Source of the DNA: UCB3 sp964415605
Lineage (GTDB): Bacteria > Chloroflexota > Anaerolineae > Epilineales > Epilineaceae
Assembly: GCA_964415605.1 (NCBI GenBank)
Contig: CAYQBA010000057.1
Span: 1 to 23,851, forward strand
Direction: 5' to 3'
Length of the DNA stretch: 23,851 nt
Under the pieces are notes generated by a model. It made no database searches. It was not told the origin of the DNA and saw only the letters and a program-made list of their open reading frames with translations. This document shows, piece by piece, positions 1 to 8,217 of the stretch; positions within the stretch are counted from its first letter, which is position 1, and the number at the start of each line of letters is the position of its first letter. Position numbers and translations under genes: made by a program.

Positions 1-449
1 GTGCTCGGGCACCTCAGGTTGGTCGGGGATGGACATCAGAATTCCATCGACCAAGTGACGTCTTCCGGTATCTTGCATGAGGTTGATCAGAGAGTTCCCC
101 CCATTATTGGGGGGTTAGGGGGGCCACCCCACCCGCCGACCAACATGACACGGTTGACCGCCTCCGCCAACCCTTAACTTGTCACCGTAGCCCTCACACA
201 CAGCGCATCGAAAAGGCGGGCTTGCGTCAGATCGTCGGACGCCGCCGCCGACGGGCCGTGCAGCTTGCCAAACGATGCTCATTTTCCCGCTGCATCGGGC
301 ATCCGGGAGCCTGGCGGTCGCCGACAGGTGCGGCAATGGCCGCCGCGACGGGCAGCCGCGCAAACTCGCGCAGGGAAGTCGGGAAACCTTCCGGCCCCGG
401 CGCGCGTTGAATCAGCATGCTGACGTCGTACACACAGGAGCCCACCGCC
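1..449. other. Left-edge region without a convincing gene
   Basis: I see no convincing complete gene here. On the minus strand an open frame runs from an ATG at 76-78 to the left edge (26 codons, no clear ribosome binding site). It could be the start of a gene lying outside the window, but I recognise nothing in it. The only marked structure is the G/C-run inverted repeat at 97-114, followed by a second run of six G at 118-123. The longer open frames in both orientations have no recognisable domain and look like GC-rich chance frames. Confidence 0.5.
97..114. repeat. C6-ATTATT-G6 inverted repeat
   Basis: Six C (97-102), the loop ATTATT (103-108) and six G (109-114) form a perfect 6-bp hairpin, and another G6 run follows at 118-123. 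There is no T-tract, so a classical terminator is not supported. It could be an end structure of a mobile element, since a transposase-like remnant starts 336 bases downstream, but no matching copy was seen elsewhere in the window. Confidence 0.5.
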
Positions 450-1439
450 ATGCAGCTCTGGCTGACGCCGGAAACACAACCGGATACGCGCGTCGCGCCG
501 CCCGCAGCGTGCCCCCACGCGGGGTGCGCCGGGCGGCGCTTCCGGCTGCTCCAGCGCGTCGCCAAGCCCGTGCGCGACGCGACGCCGCGCACCGTCGTCG
601 CGCGTCGCTACGCCTGCCGGGCGTGCGGGCGCACGTTCCGCGTCTACCCGGCCGGCATCGATCGCGGCAACGTCGCCGTCTCCGTCAAGCGCTTCGCCGC
701 CGCGCTGCGCCTGGCGGGCCTCTCGCTGCGCGACGTCAGCCGGGCGCTGGCCGTGTTCGGCGCTCCGCTCGGCAAGAGCCAGGTGCAGGCCGTCGTGGCG
801 CCCCGGCTCAGGGGGCTGAAGCACCGATCCATCGAACCGCTGCTGGGACGAGTGGCGCTCCAAGTGCGGACAGCCGATGCCACGTTGGTCTCTGCTGACG
901 CCCGGCACGGATGCGATCGCGAGTGCGATCCGCTCCGCTCGACGGTCACGATCCACGGGCGGGCGCTGACGCTGCGCCGGAGCGTCGACCAGCACGGACG
1001 CGTGGCGCTCGTCGTCGACGACGTCGACCGCCGCACGCGGCTGGCGGTGGCGCAATGGGCGCAGGCGACGCTGGCGGGGTTCGGCGTGGGGGTGGAGGTG
1101 GTGTTTCCGGCCGCGCCGTCGCGCCGCCGTTCGGCAGCCGCGGCCATGGACGACGCGGTCGCATCCAGCCACGACGGCGAGGCCGACACGGGGATGCGCA
1201 TGTCCGCTGCCGTTGACGCGCCGTTGGAGGGCGGCCCAGACCATGCTCGGCGGTACCATCATGGTCCGCCCGGCGACAATTGGCGGCGCCAGCCAACCCA
1301 CGAGACTTGGCCTTCGGCCATGACACTTCGACCCCGTCGCCAACACGGCCGCATGTGGGGAGATCCTCGTTCGCGGACCAGCGTGGCACCGAGCGTCGCG
1401 CGCGGCGGTGCAACGCTCGGCACCTTGGCGATGGACTGA
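450..1439 (+). pseudogene. Zinc-ribbon transposase-like protein, probably decayed at the C-terminus
   Basis: The start at 450 is chosen because AGGAG (436-440) lies nine bases upstream; the ATG at 417 has no such site. The N-terminus holds a zinc ribbon: a CPHAGC pair, then YACRACGRTF about 35 residues later. A helical segment follows (AGLSLRDVSRALAVFG, then GKSQVQ) that looks like a helix-turn-helix. This layout is typical of ISL3-like and other zinc-ribbon transposases. The next part (GRALTLRRSVDQHGRVALVVDD) resembles the strand region at the start of a DDE nuclease fold. After about base 1130 the translation turns into low-quality Arg/Ala/Pro-rich sequence with no family features, and the rest of the catalytic domain is missing. 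I infer a truncated or frameshifted transposase. The exact IS family is not certain, and a complete short DNA-binding protein is the alternative. No terminal inverted repeats were found. Confidence 0.5.
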
Positions 1440-1629
1440 CGTCCACGCGCCCGCCGGCGGTAGTCACGCTGGCTGCCTGAACGCTGACGCCGGGTGAGGC
1501 CGTTGGGCAACACCGCGGCGGTGCAATCGTCGGCATTCGACGCGCGGCAATCTGGCCGCTGTTCGTGCACGGGGTACCGCTGGCCGGACGTCGGCGGCGA
1601 CATCGCTTGGTGAATCGGTTACGGATCCC

Positions 1630-3283
1630 ATGCGAGTCGCCCTCCAGGAGTCTTGGGGACGGGCTTCGTGGTCCTCACGGTGTTCGGATTGCGCGGCGGG
1701 CTCTCCGGGTCCGGACACGATCGTGCTGCCGGCGGGGAGCATGTTCACGGTGCCGGACGTCGACAACACGACTGACGGCGAGAACGGGCTGCCGTCGATC
1801 GATACCGCGGAGATTACGATCGAGGGCAACGGCGCGACGATCCGTCGAAACCCGGCGGATCCGGATACCTTCCGCCTGTTCCATGTGGCGGCGACCGGCA
1901 CCCTTGCGCTCGTTGGCACGCGCGTGACGGGGGGAGTGGCGGATGGTACGTTCCTGGAAAGCAGCGGCGGGAGCATCCTCAACCGAGGCACGGTCACGCT
2001 GACCAACAGCACCGTCTCCGGCAGCTCGGCGGGCCAGGGCGGTGGCATCTACAACTACTTCGGCAGCCTCGCCTTCAACAACAGCACGGTCTCGGGCAAC
2101 TCGGCCAGCCAGCAGGGCGGCGGCATCTTCAACTTCGGTGCAAGCGTCACCCTCGTCAACAGCACGGTGTCGGGCAACTCGGCCGGCCAAGGCGGCGGCA
2201 TCTTCAACCGTAGCGATACGGTCGCGCTCACCAACAGCACGGTCGCAGGCAACTCGGCGGCCATCGGCGGCGGCGGCGTGTACAACATCGGAGATGCCAT
2301 CCTCACCAACACCATCATCGCCAATCAACTTGCCGGCGCCGACTGTATCGCCCTCCCCGCGGTCGTGAGCAACGACCACAACCTTGACAGCGACGGCTCC
2401 TGCAACCTCACCCAAGCCAATGACATCCCTGGCGGCAACGCCAACCTCGGTCCGCTGGCGCTGAACGCCCCCGGCGCCACCGCCACTCACGCCCTGCTTT
2501 CAGGCAGCGATGCGCTCGAGGCCGGGGATTGCAGCGGCGGGCACGATCTCCACCGACCAGCGCGGCGTCAGTCGGCCGCAGGATGGCGACGGCATCGCGC
2601 CGGCTGTTTGCGATATCGGGTCCTATGAGGGCCTGTCTCCTCTTGGGACGATCATCGTCAAGAAGTTGACGAGCCCCCCGGGCGGCGTGGGCCAGTTCAT
2701 CTTCACCAACGACATCGATGGGATCGACTTCGTGCTCGGGCATGGTGAGATGAAGACCTTCGCCGCTGTCTTGGCAGGGAAGTACAAGGTATCGGAGGTT
2801 GATCCTTCCCCGGATCATGTTCTCTTCGGCAGCGACTGCGACGACGACAACAGCGCCACCGCCCTGCTCACGGCCACGGTGAACCTCGACCGAGGCGAAA
2901 CCGTCACCTGCACCTTCACCAATGCGCCGAAAATTCAGATTCCGACAGCCGCGGAGCTCGCGCGCCTGGAGGCCGATACGACCCCGACAGGCAGGGTAGA
3001 CATCCGTTGGGAAACCGGCAGCGAGGCCAGCGTCCTCGGATTCAACCTCCACCGCGGCACCTCACGCGAAGGGCCCTACACGCGCGTTAACCGCAGGCTG
3101 ATCTCAAACCAAGGCAGCGCCACGCAAGGTGCGCGCTACCGGATGAGCGACATGCCGGGGATCGGCGGGTACTACTACAAGCTGGAGCTCATCGGCATTG
3201 ACGGGGCGCCCGAGCTGTACGGTCCGGTGGCGGTCCGCGTGGATGCCCTGCGGGCCTTCTTGCCATTGACCCGCCGCCGTTGA
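1630..3283 (+). pseudogene. Choice-of-anchor Q beta-helix surface protein, frameshifted and 5'-damaged
   Basis: From about 1714 the frame reads PDTIVLPAG, then repeated STVSGN / GGGIYN / GGGIFN rungs (about 1990-2300). These are typical of right-handed parallel beta-helix (pectin-lyase-like) secreted proteins. The family's closing motif (ALEAGD... TDQRGVSRPQDGDG... CDIGSYEG) is split between two frames. The shift falls at the GGG of 2539-2541, where removing one G restores a continuous protein of about 550 residues. After the helix come a prealbumin-like domain (GTIIVKKLTSPPGG... VTCTFTN, 2641-2925), an Fn3-like domain (RVDIRWETGSEASVLGFNLHR, about 2990-3245) and a C-terminal FLPLTRRR. No signal peptide is visible: the first 28 codons are unlike the family, and no hydrophobic segment lies just upstream. 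The 5' end therefore looks deleted or rearranged, close to the decayed transposase. The frameshift could also be an assembly error. Confidence 0.75.
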
Positions 3284-3378
3284 AGGCTGGAGGCAGGCGG
3301 CGAGCCTCCCCCACAACAATGGGATCATCGATCGACCCAACGCTGCGACAGGATCGATCAGGCACGCCTCAGCCCAGC

Positions 3379-3891
3379 CTACGGATTGCCCGCCGTGTTG
3401 ATCGCCCCGAAGTTGGCGTGCGCCAGCAGCTTCCAGTCGCCGTCCCGCCACTGGAACACCGTCAGGCGTGGCGCCTGCTTGGTCGGCTGCCGGACGCCGT
3501 CGATGACCTCGTCCACCTCGACCATGTACGTCACCACCAGCGCATCGCCGCTCTGGCCGGCATCGACCTTGTCGATCGCGAACCGCTCGATGACCGGCAG
3601 CATCGTCAAGTAGGCGTCGCGGGCGACCACGTCGCCGTTGGCGCGGGCGATGCGCACGTCGGGCGCCAGGATGTCGGCCACCTGGGCCACGTCGCCGGTC
3701 TGCAGGCTGGCGAAGAACCGCTCCGCCAGCCGCCGGCCCTCGGCGTCGGGATCGGCGAGCGCCGGCGCCGCGGCCAGGGACGGGGATGCGGAGTCCCCTG
3801 CCGGGGTGCAGCCGGCGACGGTCGCGGCAAGAAACGCGGCGGCGATCGCAACGAGGGCGGACCCTAAGACGAGGCGAAGCGGTGTGCGCAT
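3379..3891 (-). CDS. NTF2-like / SnoaL-like lipoprotein
   Basis: A 170-residue protein with a bacterial lipoprotein signal: a hydrophobic stretch (residues 7-23) and a lipobox TVAGC ending at Cys28. The start is fixed by a strong AAGGAGG (complement of 3901-3907) nine bases upstream. The mature part reads EGRRLAERFFASLQTGDVAQVADILAPDVRI, then RDAYLTMLPVIERFAI, and ends VFQWRDGDWKLLAHANFG. This is the usual layout of the cone-shaped NTF2-like (SnoaL / DUF4440) fold: an N-terminal helix pair, then a curved sheet ending in a W-(K/R) strand. Members of this fold range from small-molecule enzymes to binding proteins, so no substrate can be named. The protein is predicted to be anchored outside the membrane. 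The gene stands alone, divergent from the aminotransferase group. The frame stays open far upstream of this start, but that extension is antisense to the aminotransferase and is not coding. Confidence 0.82.
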   Translation of the reverse strand: MRTPLRLVLGSALVAIAAAFLAATVAGCTPAGDSASPSLAAAPALADPDAEGRRLAERFFASLQTGDVAQVADILAPDVRIARANGDVVARDAYLTMLPVIERFAIDKVDAGQSGDALVVTYMVEVDEVIDGVRQPTKQAPRLTVFQWRDGDWKLLAHANFGAINTAGNP

Positions 3892-4036
3892 GATGGGGTG
3901 CCTCCTTGAGCACGGTGGAGCACGTGGGACGACCTGCGATCGACGGATCGAACGATCGAGCGGGCGCGCCGCATGGGATCCCCTTCCGCGGACACGATCC
4001 GCCGGCACGCCGAGCGTGCCGCGCCAACAGGCCGCA

Positions 4037-4065
4037 TTGTGCGGCCGACCCGCCGCCGCTATAGT
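4037..4065 (+). promoter_or_regulatory. Sigma70-like promoter for the aminotransferase group
   Basis: TTGTGC (4037-4042), a 17-base spacer, then TATAGT (4060-4065). The -10 matches the consensus at five of six positions and the -35 at three of six. It lies about 180 bases upstream of the aminotransferase start and points towards it. It is the only A/T-containing stretch of this type in the divergent gap. Confidence 0.5.
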
Positions 4066-4245
4066 ACCGCGACCCGGCGCGCCGGGGAAAGCCTGGTGAT
4101 CGCGGACGGGCAAGCAGGATCGGGCCACCGCGACTCGGCGCACGAAGGAAGGCCGCGCGCGCCGAAGCCTCCGCAGGTCGGCCCGTCCGATCTCGTCCAC
4201 GGCCACCCCCACCGCCGCTCCCACCGCGCACTCCCACCGCCCACG

Positions 4246-5154
4246 ATGACCGAACCCATGCTCCCAGATCCCCGCAACGCCGACATCCGCGTCCACGTCG
4301 GCGGGCGGCTGGTCCACCGCGACCAGGCCGCCGTCTCGGTGTTCGACAGCGTCGTCCAGGGCGGCGACGCGGTGTGGGAGGGCCTGCGCGTCTACCAGGG
4401 CCGCGTCTTCGCGCTCGAGGCCCACCTCGACCGGCTCCTCGACTCGGCGCGGGCCATGGCGTTCGCCGACATCCCGGGTCGCGACGCCGTCCGGCAGGCG
4501 ATCTTCGACACCCTCGCCGCCAACGGCATGCGCGACGGCGTGCACATCCGCCTGACCCTGACGCGGGGCCGCAAGACGACGTCCGGCATGGACCCGCGCC
4601 TCAACCCGTACGGCCCCACCCTCATCGTGCTGGCCGAGTGGAAGCCGCCCGTGTACGACCGCGGGGGCATCCGGCTGGCCACCGCGGCCGTCCGGCGCAA
4701 CAGCCCGCAGTGCGTCGACTCCAAGATCCACCACAACAACCTGATCAACAACATCCTGGCCAAGCTCGAGGCCAACGCCGCTGGCGCCGACGACGCCCTC
4801 ATGCTCGACCTGGCCGGCTTCGTGGCGGAGACCAACGCCACCAACGTCTTTCTGGTCAAGCGCGGCGCCGTCGTCACGCCGCACGCCGACAGCTGCCTGC
4901 CCGGCATCACCCGCGCCGTCGTGATCGACCTTGCCCGCGGCGACGGGCTGCCGCTGGCGGAGCGCAACGTCACGCTGGCCGAGGTCTACGCGGCCGACGA
5001 GGTGTTCGTCACCGGCACCATGGGCGAGCTGACCCCGGTGCTGGCGGTGGACGGGCGCGTCATCGGCACGGGCGCGATCGGGCCCGTCACCGCGCGGCTG
5101 CAGGGGCTGTACGACGCGCGCACGGAGACCGATGGCACGCCGCTGCCGTTTTGA
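4246..5154 (+). CDS. Class IV PLP-dependent aminotransferase (branched-chain aminotransferase-like)
   Basis: A 302-residue enzyme of fold type IV. It covers the usual BCAT / D-amino-acid transaminase length with no extra domain. Visible landmarks are the N-terminal SVFDSVVQGGDAVWEGLRVY segment, the basic loop LTRGRKTTSGMD, the PLP-binding lysine K160 in DSKIHHNN, the conserved acid E195 in VAETNATNVF, the LPGITRA turn and the phosphate-binding TGTMGELTPV. The expected reaction is transfer of an amino group between an amino acid and 2-oxoglutarate. The precise substrate cannot be read from sequence. Several motifs (VVQGGD.VWEGLR, SKIHHNN, TGTMGEL.PV) match, as I remember them, the C-terminal half of plant BCAT-like fusion proteins more closely than ordinary IlvE. 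The start is the ATG at 4246; another lies at 4258, and neither has a strong Shine-Dalgarno. The frame is open upstream to 3973, but that part has no family similarity. It is the first gene of a probable transcription unit reaching 8991. Confidence 0.9.
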   Translation: MTEPMLPDPRNADIRVHVGGRLVHRDQAAVSVFDSVVQGGDAVWEGLRVYQGRVFALEAHLDRLLDSARAMAFADIPGRDAVRQAIFDTLAANGMRDGVHIRLTLTRGRKTTSGMDPRLNPYGPTLIVLAEWKPPVYDRGGIRLATAAVRRNSPQCVDSKIHHNNLINNILAKLEANAAGADDALMLDLAGFVAETNATNVFLVKRGAVVTPHADSCLPGITRAVVIDLARGDGLPLAERNVTLAEVYAADEVFVTGTMGELTPVLAVDGRVIGTGAIGPVTARLQGLYDARTETDGTPLPF

Positions 5155-5248
5155 GAGCCCCCGACTCCCGACCTCCGCCGCCCGCATCTTTCCGGATCGC
5201 CAGTCGTTAATGTAGGTCGATGCCCGGCGCCGTCGGAGGCCGGGAATT

Positions 5249-5264
5249 GGTGCGCCTTCGCACC
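5249..5264. other. Small hairpin between aminotransferase and beta-helix genes
   Basis: GGTGCG and CGCACC form a perfect 6-bp stem with a CCTT loop, 26 bases before the beta-helix start. There is no T-tract, so termination is not implied. It could influence transcript stability or translation of the surface-protein gene, or be chance. Confidence 0.35.
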
Positions 5265-5289
5265 CTACCGCCCTGGAGTGAAGTCGACG

Positions 5290-8199
5290 ATGGCCCCTGA
5301 CCGCAACGCATCCCAACCATCCGGTGTGCCGGGCGCCGCCGAGCTTGCTCGTATGCAAGCCGAGCTCGCCGCCGTCCAAGGCAGCCCTTGGCTCGCCAGC
5401 CTGTTCATGCGCCGCCTCGGCATGCTCCGCGCGCGCCTGGCGCAGTTTCGCGATTGGTTGGCCAGCCTGCCGCGCCGGGTGCGGCGTGGTTGGGCGCGGC
5501 GCTGGAGCCATGCACTGCCGGCGGCAGCCTTGGTTCTGGCGCTCGCGCGCGGGTTGGCACAGGCGGCCACGATCACGGTGGACCCCGGCGGGAGCGGCTG
5601 CACGCTGGCGGACGCGATCAGTGCCGCCAACACCGACACGGCCATCGGGAGCTGCACGGCCGGCGACGTCGGGGTCGACACGATCACCTTTGCGAACGCG
5701 AACGGAACCTACGGCTACGCATCGCCGCTGCCGGCCATCACGACGGCGATCATCATCCAGGGCAACGGCGACACGGCCATCACACGCACGGGCGGCCCGG
5801 CGTTCAGCGTCCTACGGGTCACGGGCGGCGGGAGCCTCGCGCTGGCGAACGCGACGATCTCGGGGGGCAGCGCTGGCAACGGCGCCGGCATCTTCGTCGA
5901 CGCCAGCACGCTCAGCCTGACGAGCGCCACCGTCAGCGGGAATACGGGCAGCGCCGTCGGCAACACTGGCGCCGGGATCTTCGCGCGCGGGAGCAGCGTG
6001 GCGCTGACCGACGCGACGGTCAGCGGCAACGTGATCGGCAGCTACGGCGGCGGCATCTACGCGTTGAACAGCACGCTGACGCTGGCGGGCTCGACGATCA
6101 GCGGCAACGCGGCCACCGGGCTGGGCACTGGCGGAGGCATTTACGCCGAAGCCAGCTCGGTGAGCTTGGTCGACTCCACGATCAGCGGCAACTACAGCGG
6201 GCTCCTCGGGGGTGGCATCTACGCCAAGACCAGCACCCTCAACCTTACCAGCACCACCATCAGCGGCAACTCGGCCATCTCGGGAGGCGGAGGCATCTAC
6301 GCCGCCTACTCCTCGATGGCCATGGCTCGCTCGACAGTCAGCGACAACAACGCGTCGTCGGCCGGCGGCGGCATTTACGCGCATCACAGCACGCTCAACC
6401 TTGCCAGCGCGACCCTCAGCGGCAACTCGGCCGGCTCTGGCGGCGGCCTCGACGTCCGCTACGTCTCGGCGAGCCTGGTCAACGCGACCGTCAGCGGCAA
6501 TTCGGCCTATGCCGGCGGCGGCCTCCAGGTCTTCGACAGCGCGGTGAGCCTCGACCATGCGACCATCACGGGCAACTCCGCGACCACGGGCGGCGGCGTC
6601 TACCGACCCAGCTCCACTGTCTTCCTGTACGATGTCGCCGTTCGCAACAGCATCGTTGCGGGTCAGGTGGCCGGCGGGGACTGCAACGCACCTCTGCACT
6701 CGCTGGGCTACAACGTCGAAGGTGGGTTGGCGTGCGGTTTTACCGTGACTGGCGATCTGCAGTCGATCACTCCGGCCCAGCTCGACCTGGGCGTTCTCGC
6801 GCTCAATGCGCCCGGCACCACCAAGACCCACGCCTTGGGTGCCGGCAGCTTTGCGCTGGACATGATCCCGCCCGGCACGAACGGCTGCGGGACAACGTTC
6901 ACCAGCGATCAGCGCGGTGTGGTCCGACCGCAAAACGTCGACTGCGATGCTGGCGCCTACGAGCTGCTCGTCACCCCGACGGCGACGCCGACGGCCACGG
7001 TTCCTGCAACGGCCACACCGACCGCGACGCCGACGAGCACCAGTACAGACACGCCGACGGCAACGTCGACGGCGACCGACACGCCAACCAGCATCCCCAC
7101 GCATACGCCAACGGCCACCGCCACCGACACGCCAACCAGCACACCCACCGATACGCCGACCAACACGCCCGTCCCGCCGACCGCGACCAACACCCCCACC
7201 GACACGCCGACCGCGACCGATACACCCACCAACACGCCCACCAACACGCCGACCAACACGCCCACCAACACGCCCACCAACACGCCCACCAACACCCCGA
7301 CCAATACGCCGACCAACACGCCCACCAACACCCCGACAGCGACCAGCACGCCCATCGCGCCGCAGGTCTCGATCACCGATCCGTTTGGCTGCACCTCCAA
7401 TGGGGATGTCCTGACGGTTCAGGTCGTCGCCAGCAACGGTGGCGCCGGGACGCTGACCGGCGTCACCGTCCAGTCGACGCTGCCGGTCGGCCTCATCGGC
7501 CAGGCCGGAACCTGCACGTTCCTCGGCGGGTCCGGCAACACGAGCTGCGTCGTCAATCCAGGGGGTATGATGTGGACCGGGGACCTGCCGCCCACCAGCA
7601 ACGTGACCATCGAGTATGAGGTCCGCGTGGCCGCAGGTGCACCGGCCGGCGTGCCGTTGTGCATCAACACCGTGGTCGACAGCGGCGCGGGCCCATCCGC
7701 CCCGGTGACCGCCTGCGCCTCCGTCGACTGCCCGCCCACGGCCGTGGACGTGCGCTTCTTCCGGGCCATCGGCCTGGCGCACCGGGCGATCCTGGTTTGG
7801 GAGACCGCCGCCGAGCAAAACGTGCTGGGCTTCAACGTCTATCGCGCCGCCGCGGTGGAGGGTCCATGGACCGTGGTCAACCCAACGCTGATGCCGGCCA
7901 CCGGCGGCCCGGCCGGGGCCGCGACGTACGTGCTGCGCGACGTGCCGGGGGCGGGAACATGGCACTACCGCTTGGAGGTCCTCGACGGGGACGACAAGCG
8001 CCGCGTCCATCCGGCCGTGGCGGTGCGCGTCGGCCCCGGCGCGGAAGGGCGCGAGCTGTTCATCCCTGTCGCCGCGAATGCCGTCCGCAATGCACGGGCC
8101 GCCGGTGGAGAAAACGCGGCGACGAGCGCGAGCGTCGAGGCAAGGCGCCCTGAGGATTGGCGCTTGCGCCTGTGGCGCCTGGTGATGCGGGTCGACTGA
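5290..8199 (+). CDS. Large secreted choice-of-anchor Q beta-helix protein with PT linker and DUF11-like domain
   Basis: A 969-residue surface protein. The ATG at 5290 is preferred (GGAG at 5275-5278); an in-frame GTG at 5278 is possible. A basic, Arg-rich N-terminal region of about 74 residues precedes the hydrophobic segment ALPAAALVLALARGLAQA (75-92), so this is an unusually long signal or a membrane anchor. CTLADAI at 104-110 opens the choice-of-anchor Q type beta-helix, which has more than ten rungs with ATVSGN / STISGN and GGGIYA motifs. It closes with TSDQRGVVRPQNVDCDAGAYE near residues 538-558. Then follow a Thr/Pro-rich linker (562-691) with a perfect TPTN array, a DUF11-like beta-sandwich (about 693-815) and an Fn3-like domain (WETAAEQNVLGFNVYR, about 819-917). 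LFIPV lies near 922-926, with a basic tail. The C-terminal module is homologous to that of the damaged gene at 1630-3283. It is probably a cell-surface adhesin or structural protein; no enzyme residues are visible. It sits 135 bases after the aminotransferase and 18 bases before the sulfotransferase. Confidence 0.88.
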   Translation: MAPDRNASQPSGVPGAAELARMQAELAAVQGSPWLASLFMRRLGMLRARLAQFRDWLASLPRRVRRGWARRWSHALPAAALVLALARGLAQAATITVDPGGSGCTLADAISAANTDTAIGSCTAGDVGVDTITFANANGTYGYASPLPAITTAIIIQGNGDTAITRTGGPAFSVLRVTGGGSLALANATISGGSAGNGAGIFVDASTLSLTSATVSGNTGSAVGNTGAGIFARGSSVALTDATVSGNVIGSYGGGIYALNSTLTLAGSTISGNAATGLGTGGGIYAEASSVSLVDSTISGNYSGLLGGGIYAKTSTLNLTSTTISGNSAISGGGGIYAAYSSMAMARSTVSDNNASSAGGGIYAHHSTLNLASATLSGNSAGSGGGLDVRYVSASLVNATVSGNSAYAGGGLQVFDSAVSLDHATITGNSATTGGGVYRPSSTVFLYDVAVRNSIVAGQVAGGDCNAPLHSLGYNVEGGLACGFTVTGDLQSITPAQLDLGVLALNAPGTTKTHALGAGSFALDMIPPGTNGCGTTFTSDQRGVVRPQNVDCDAGAYELLVTPTATPTATVPATATPTATPTSTSTDTPTATSTATDTPTSIPTHTPTATATDTPTSTPTDTPTNTPVPPTATNTPTDTPTATDTPTNTPTNTPTNTPTNTPTNTPTNTPTNTPTNTPTNTPTATSTPIAPQVSITDPFGCTSNGDVLTVQVVASNGGAGTLTGVTVQSTLPVGLIGQAGTCTFLGGSGNTSCVVNPGGMMWTGDLPPTSNVTIEYEVRVAAGAPAGVPLCINTVVDSGAGPSAPVTACASVDCPPTAVDVRFFRAIGLAHRAILVWETAAEQNVLGFNVYRAAAVEGPWTVVNPTLMPATGGPAGAATYVLRDVPGAGTWHYRLEVLDGDDKRRVHPAVAVRVGPGAEGRELFIPVAANAVRNARAAGGENAATSASVEARRPEDWRLRLWRLVMRVD
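5850..6620 (+). repeat. Degenerate beta-helix rung repeats
   Basis: Within the gene, blocks encoding (S/A)T(V/I)SGN...GGGI(Y/F)A recur roughly every 70 to 100 bases, with ATCAGCGGCAAC or GTCAGCGGCAAC as the recurring DNA core. The copies are diverged, as expected for protein rungs under selection rather than recent DNA duplication. Confidence 0.75.
7216..7345 (+). repeat. 12-bp tandem repeat encoding TPTN
   Basis: About ten consecutive 12-base units of the form ACNCCNACCAAC encode the tetrapeptide Thr-Pro-Thr-Asn in the linker of the beta-helix protein. Units differ only at third codon positions, so the array is recent or is kept homogeneous by slippage. Because 12 is a multiple of three, unit gain or loss keeps the frame and only changes linker length. 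Confidence 0.85.
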
Positions 8200-8217
8200 T
8201 CATCCCACCGATCTGGC

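Noticed and set aside
279..1346. 355-residue minus-strand frame over the transposase-like gene
   Set aside because: There is no recognisable motif, and the plus strand carries a zinc ribbon with a proper ribosome binding site.
3973..4245. N-terminal extension of the aminotransferase
   Set aside because: It contains the likely promoter and is Arg/Pro-rich with no family similarity; class IV aminotransferases begin near the ATG at 4246.
3892..5511. Minus-strand open frame continuing upstream of the NTF2-like lipoprotein (710 residues in all)
   Set aside because: Only the last 170 residues have a signal, a ribosome binding site and a recognisable fold. The rest is antisense to the aminotransferase and is repetitive Arg/Gly/Val-rich sequence typical of GC-rich shadow frames.
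7216..7345. Tandem 12-bp array as a possible CRISPR-like array
   Set aside because: There are no spacers, and the units are contiguous and code for TPTN in the frame of a secreted protein.
5812..8010. 732-residue minus-strand frame opposite the beta-helix gene
   Set aside because: It mirrors the repeats of the real gene and has no domain, start signal or independent support.
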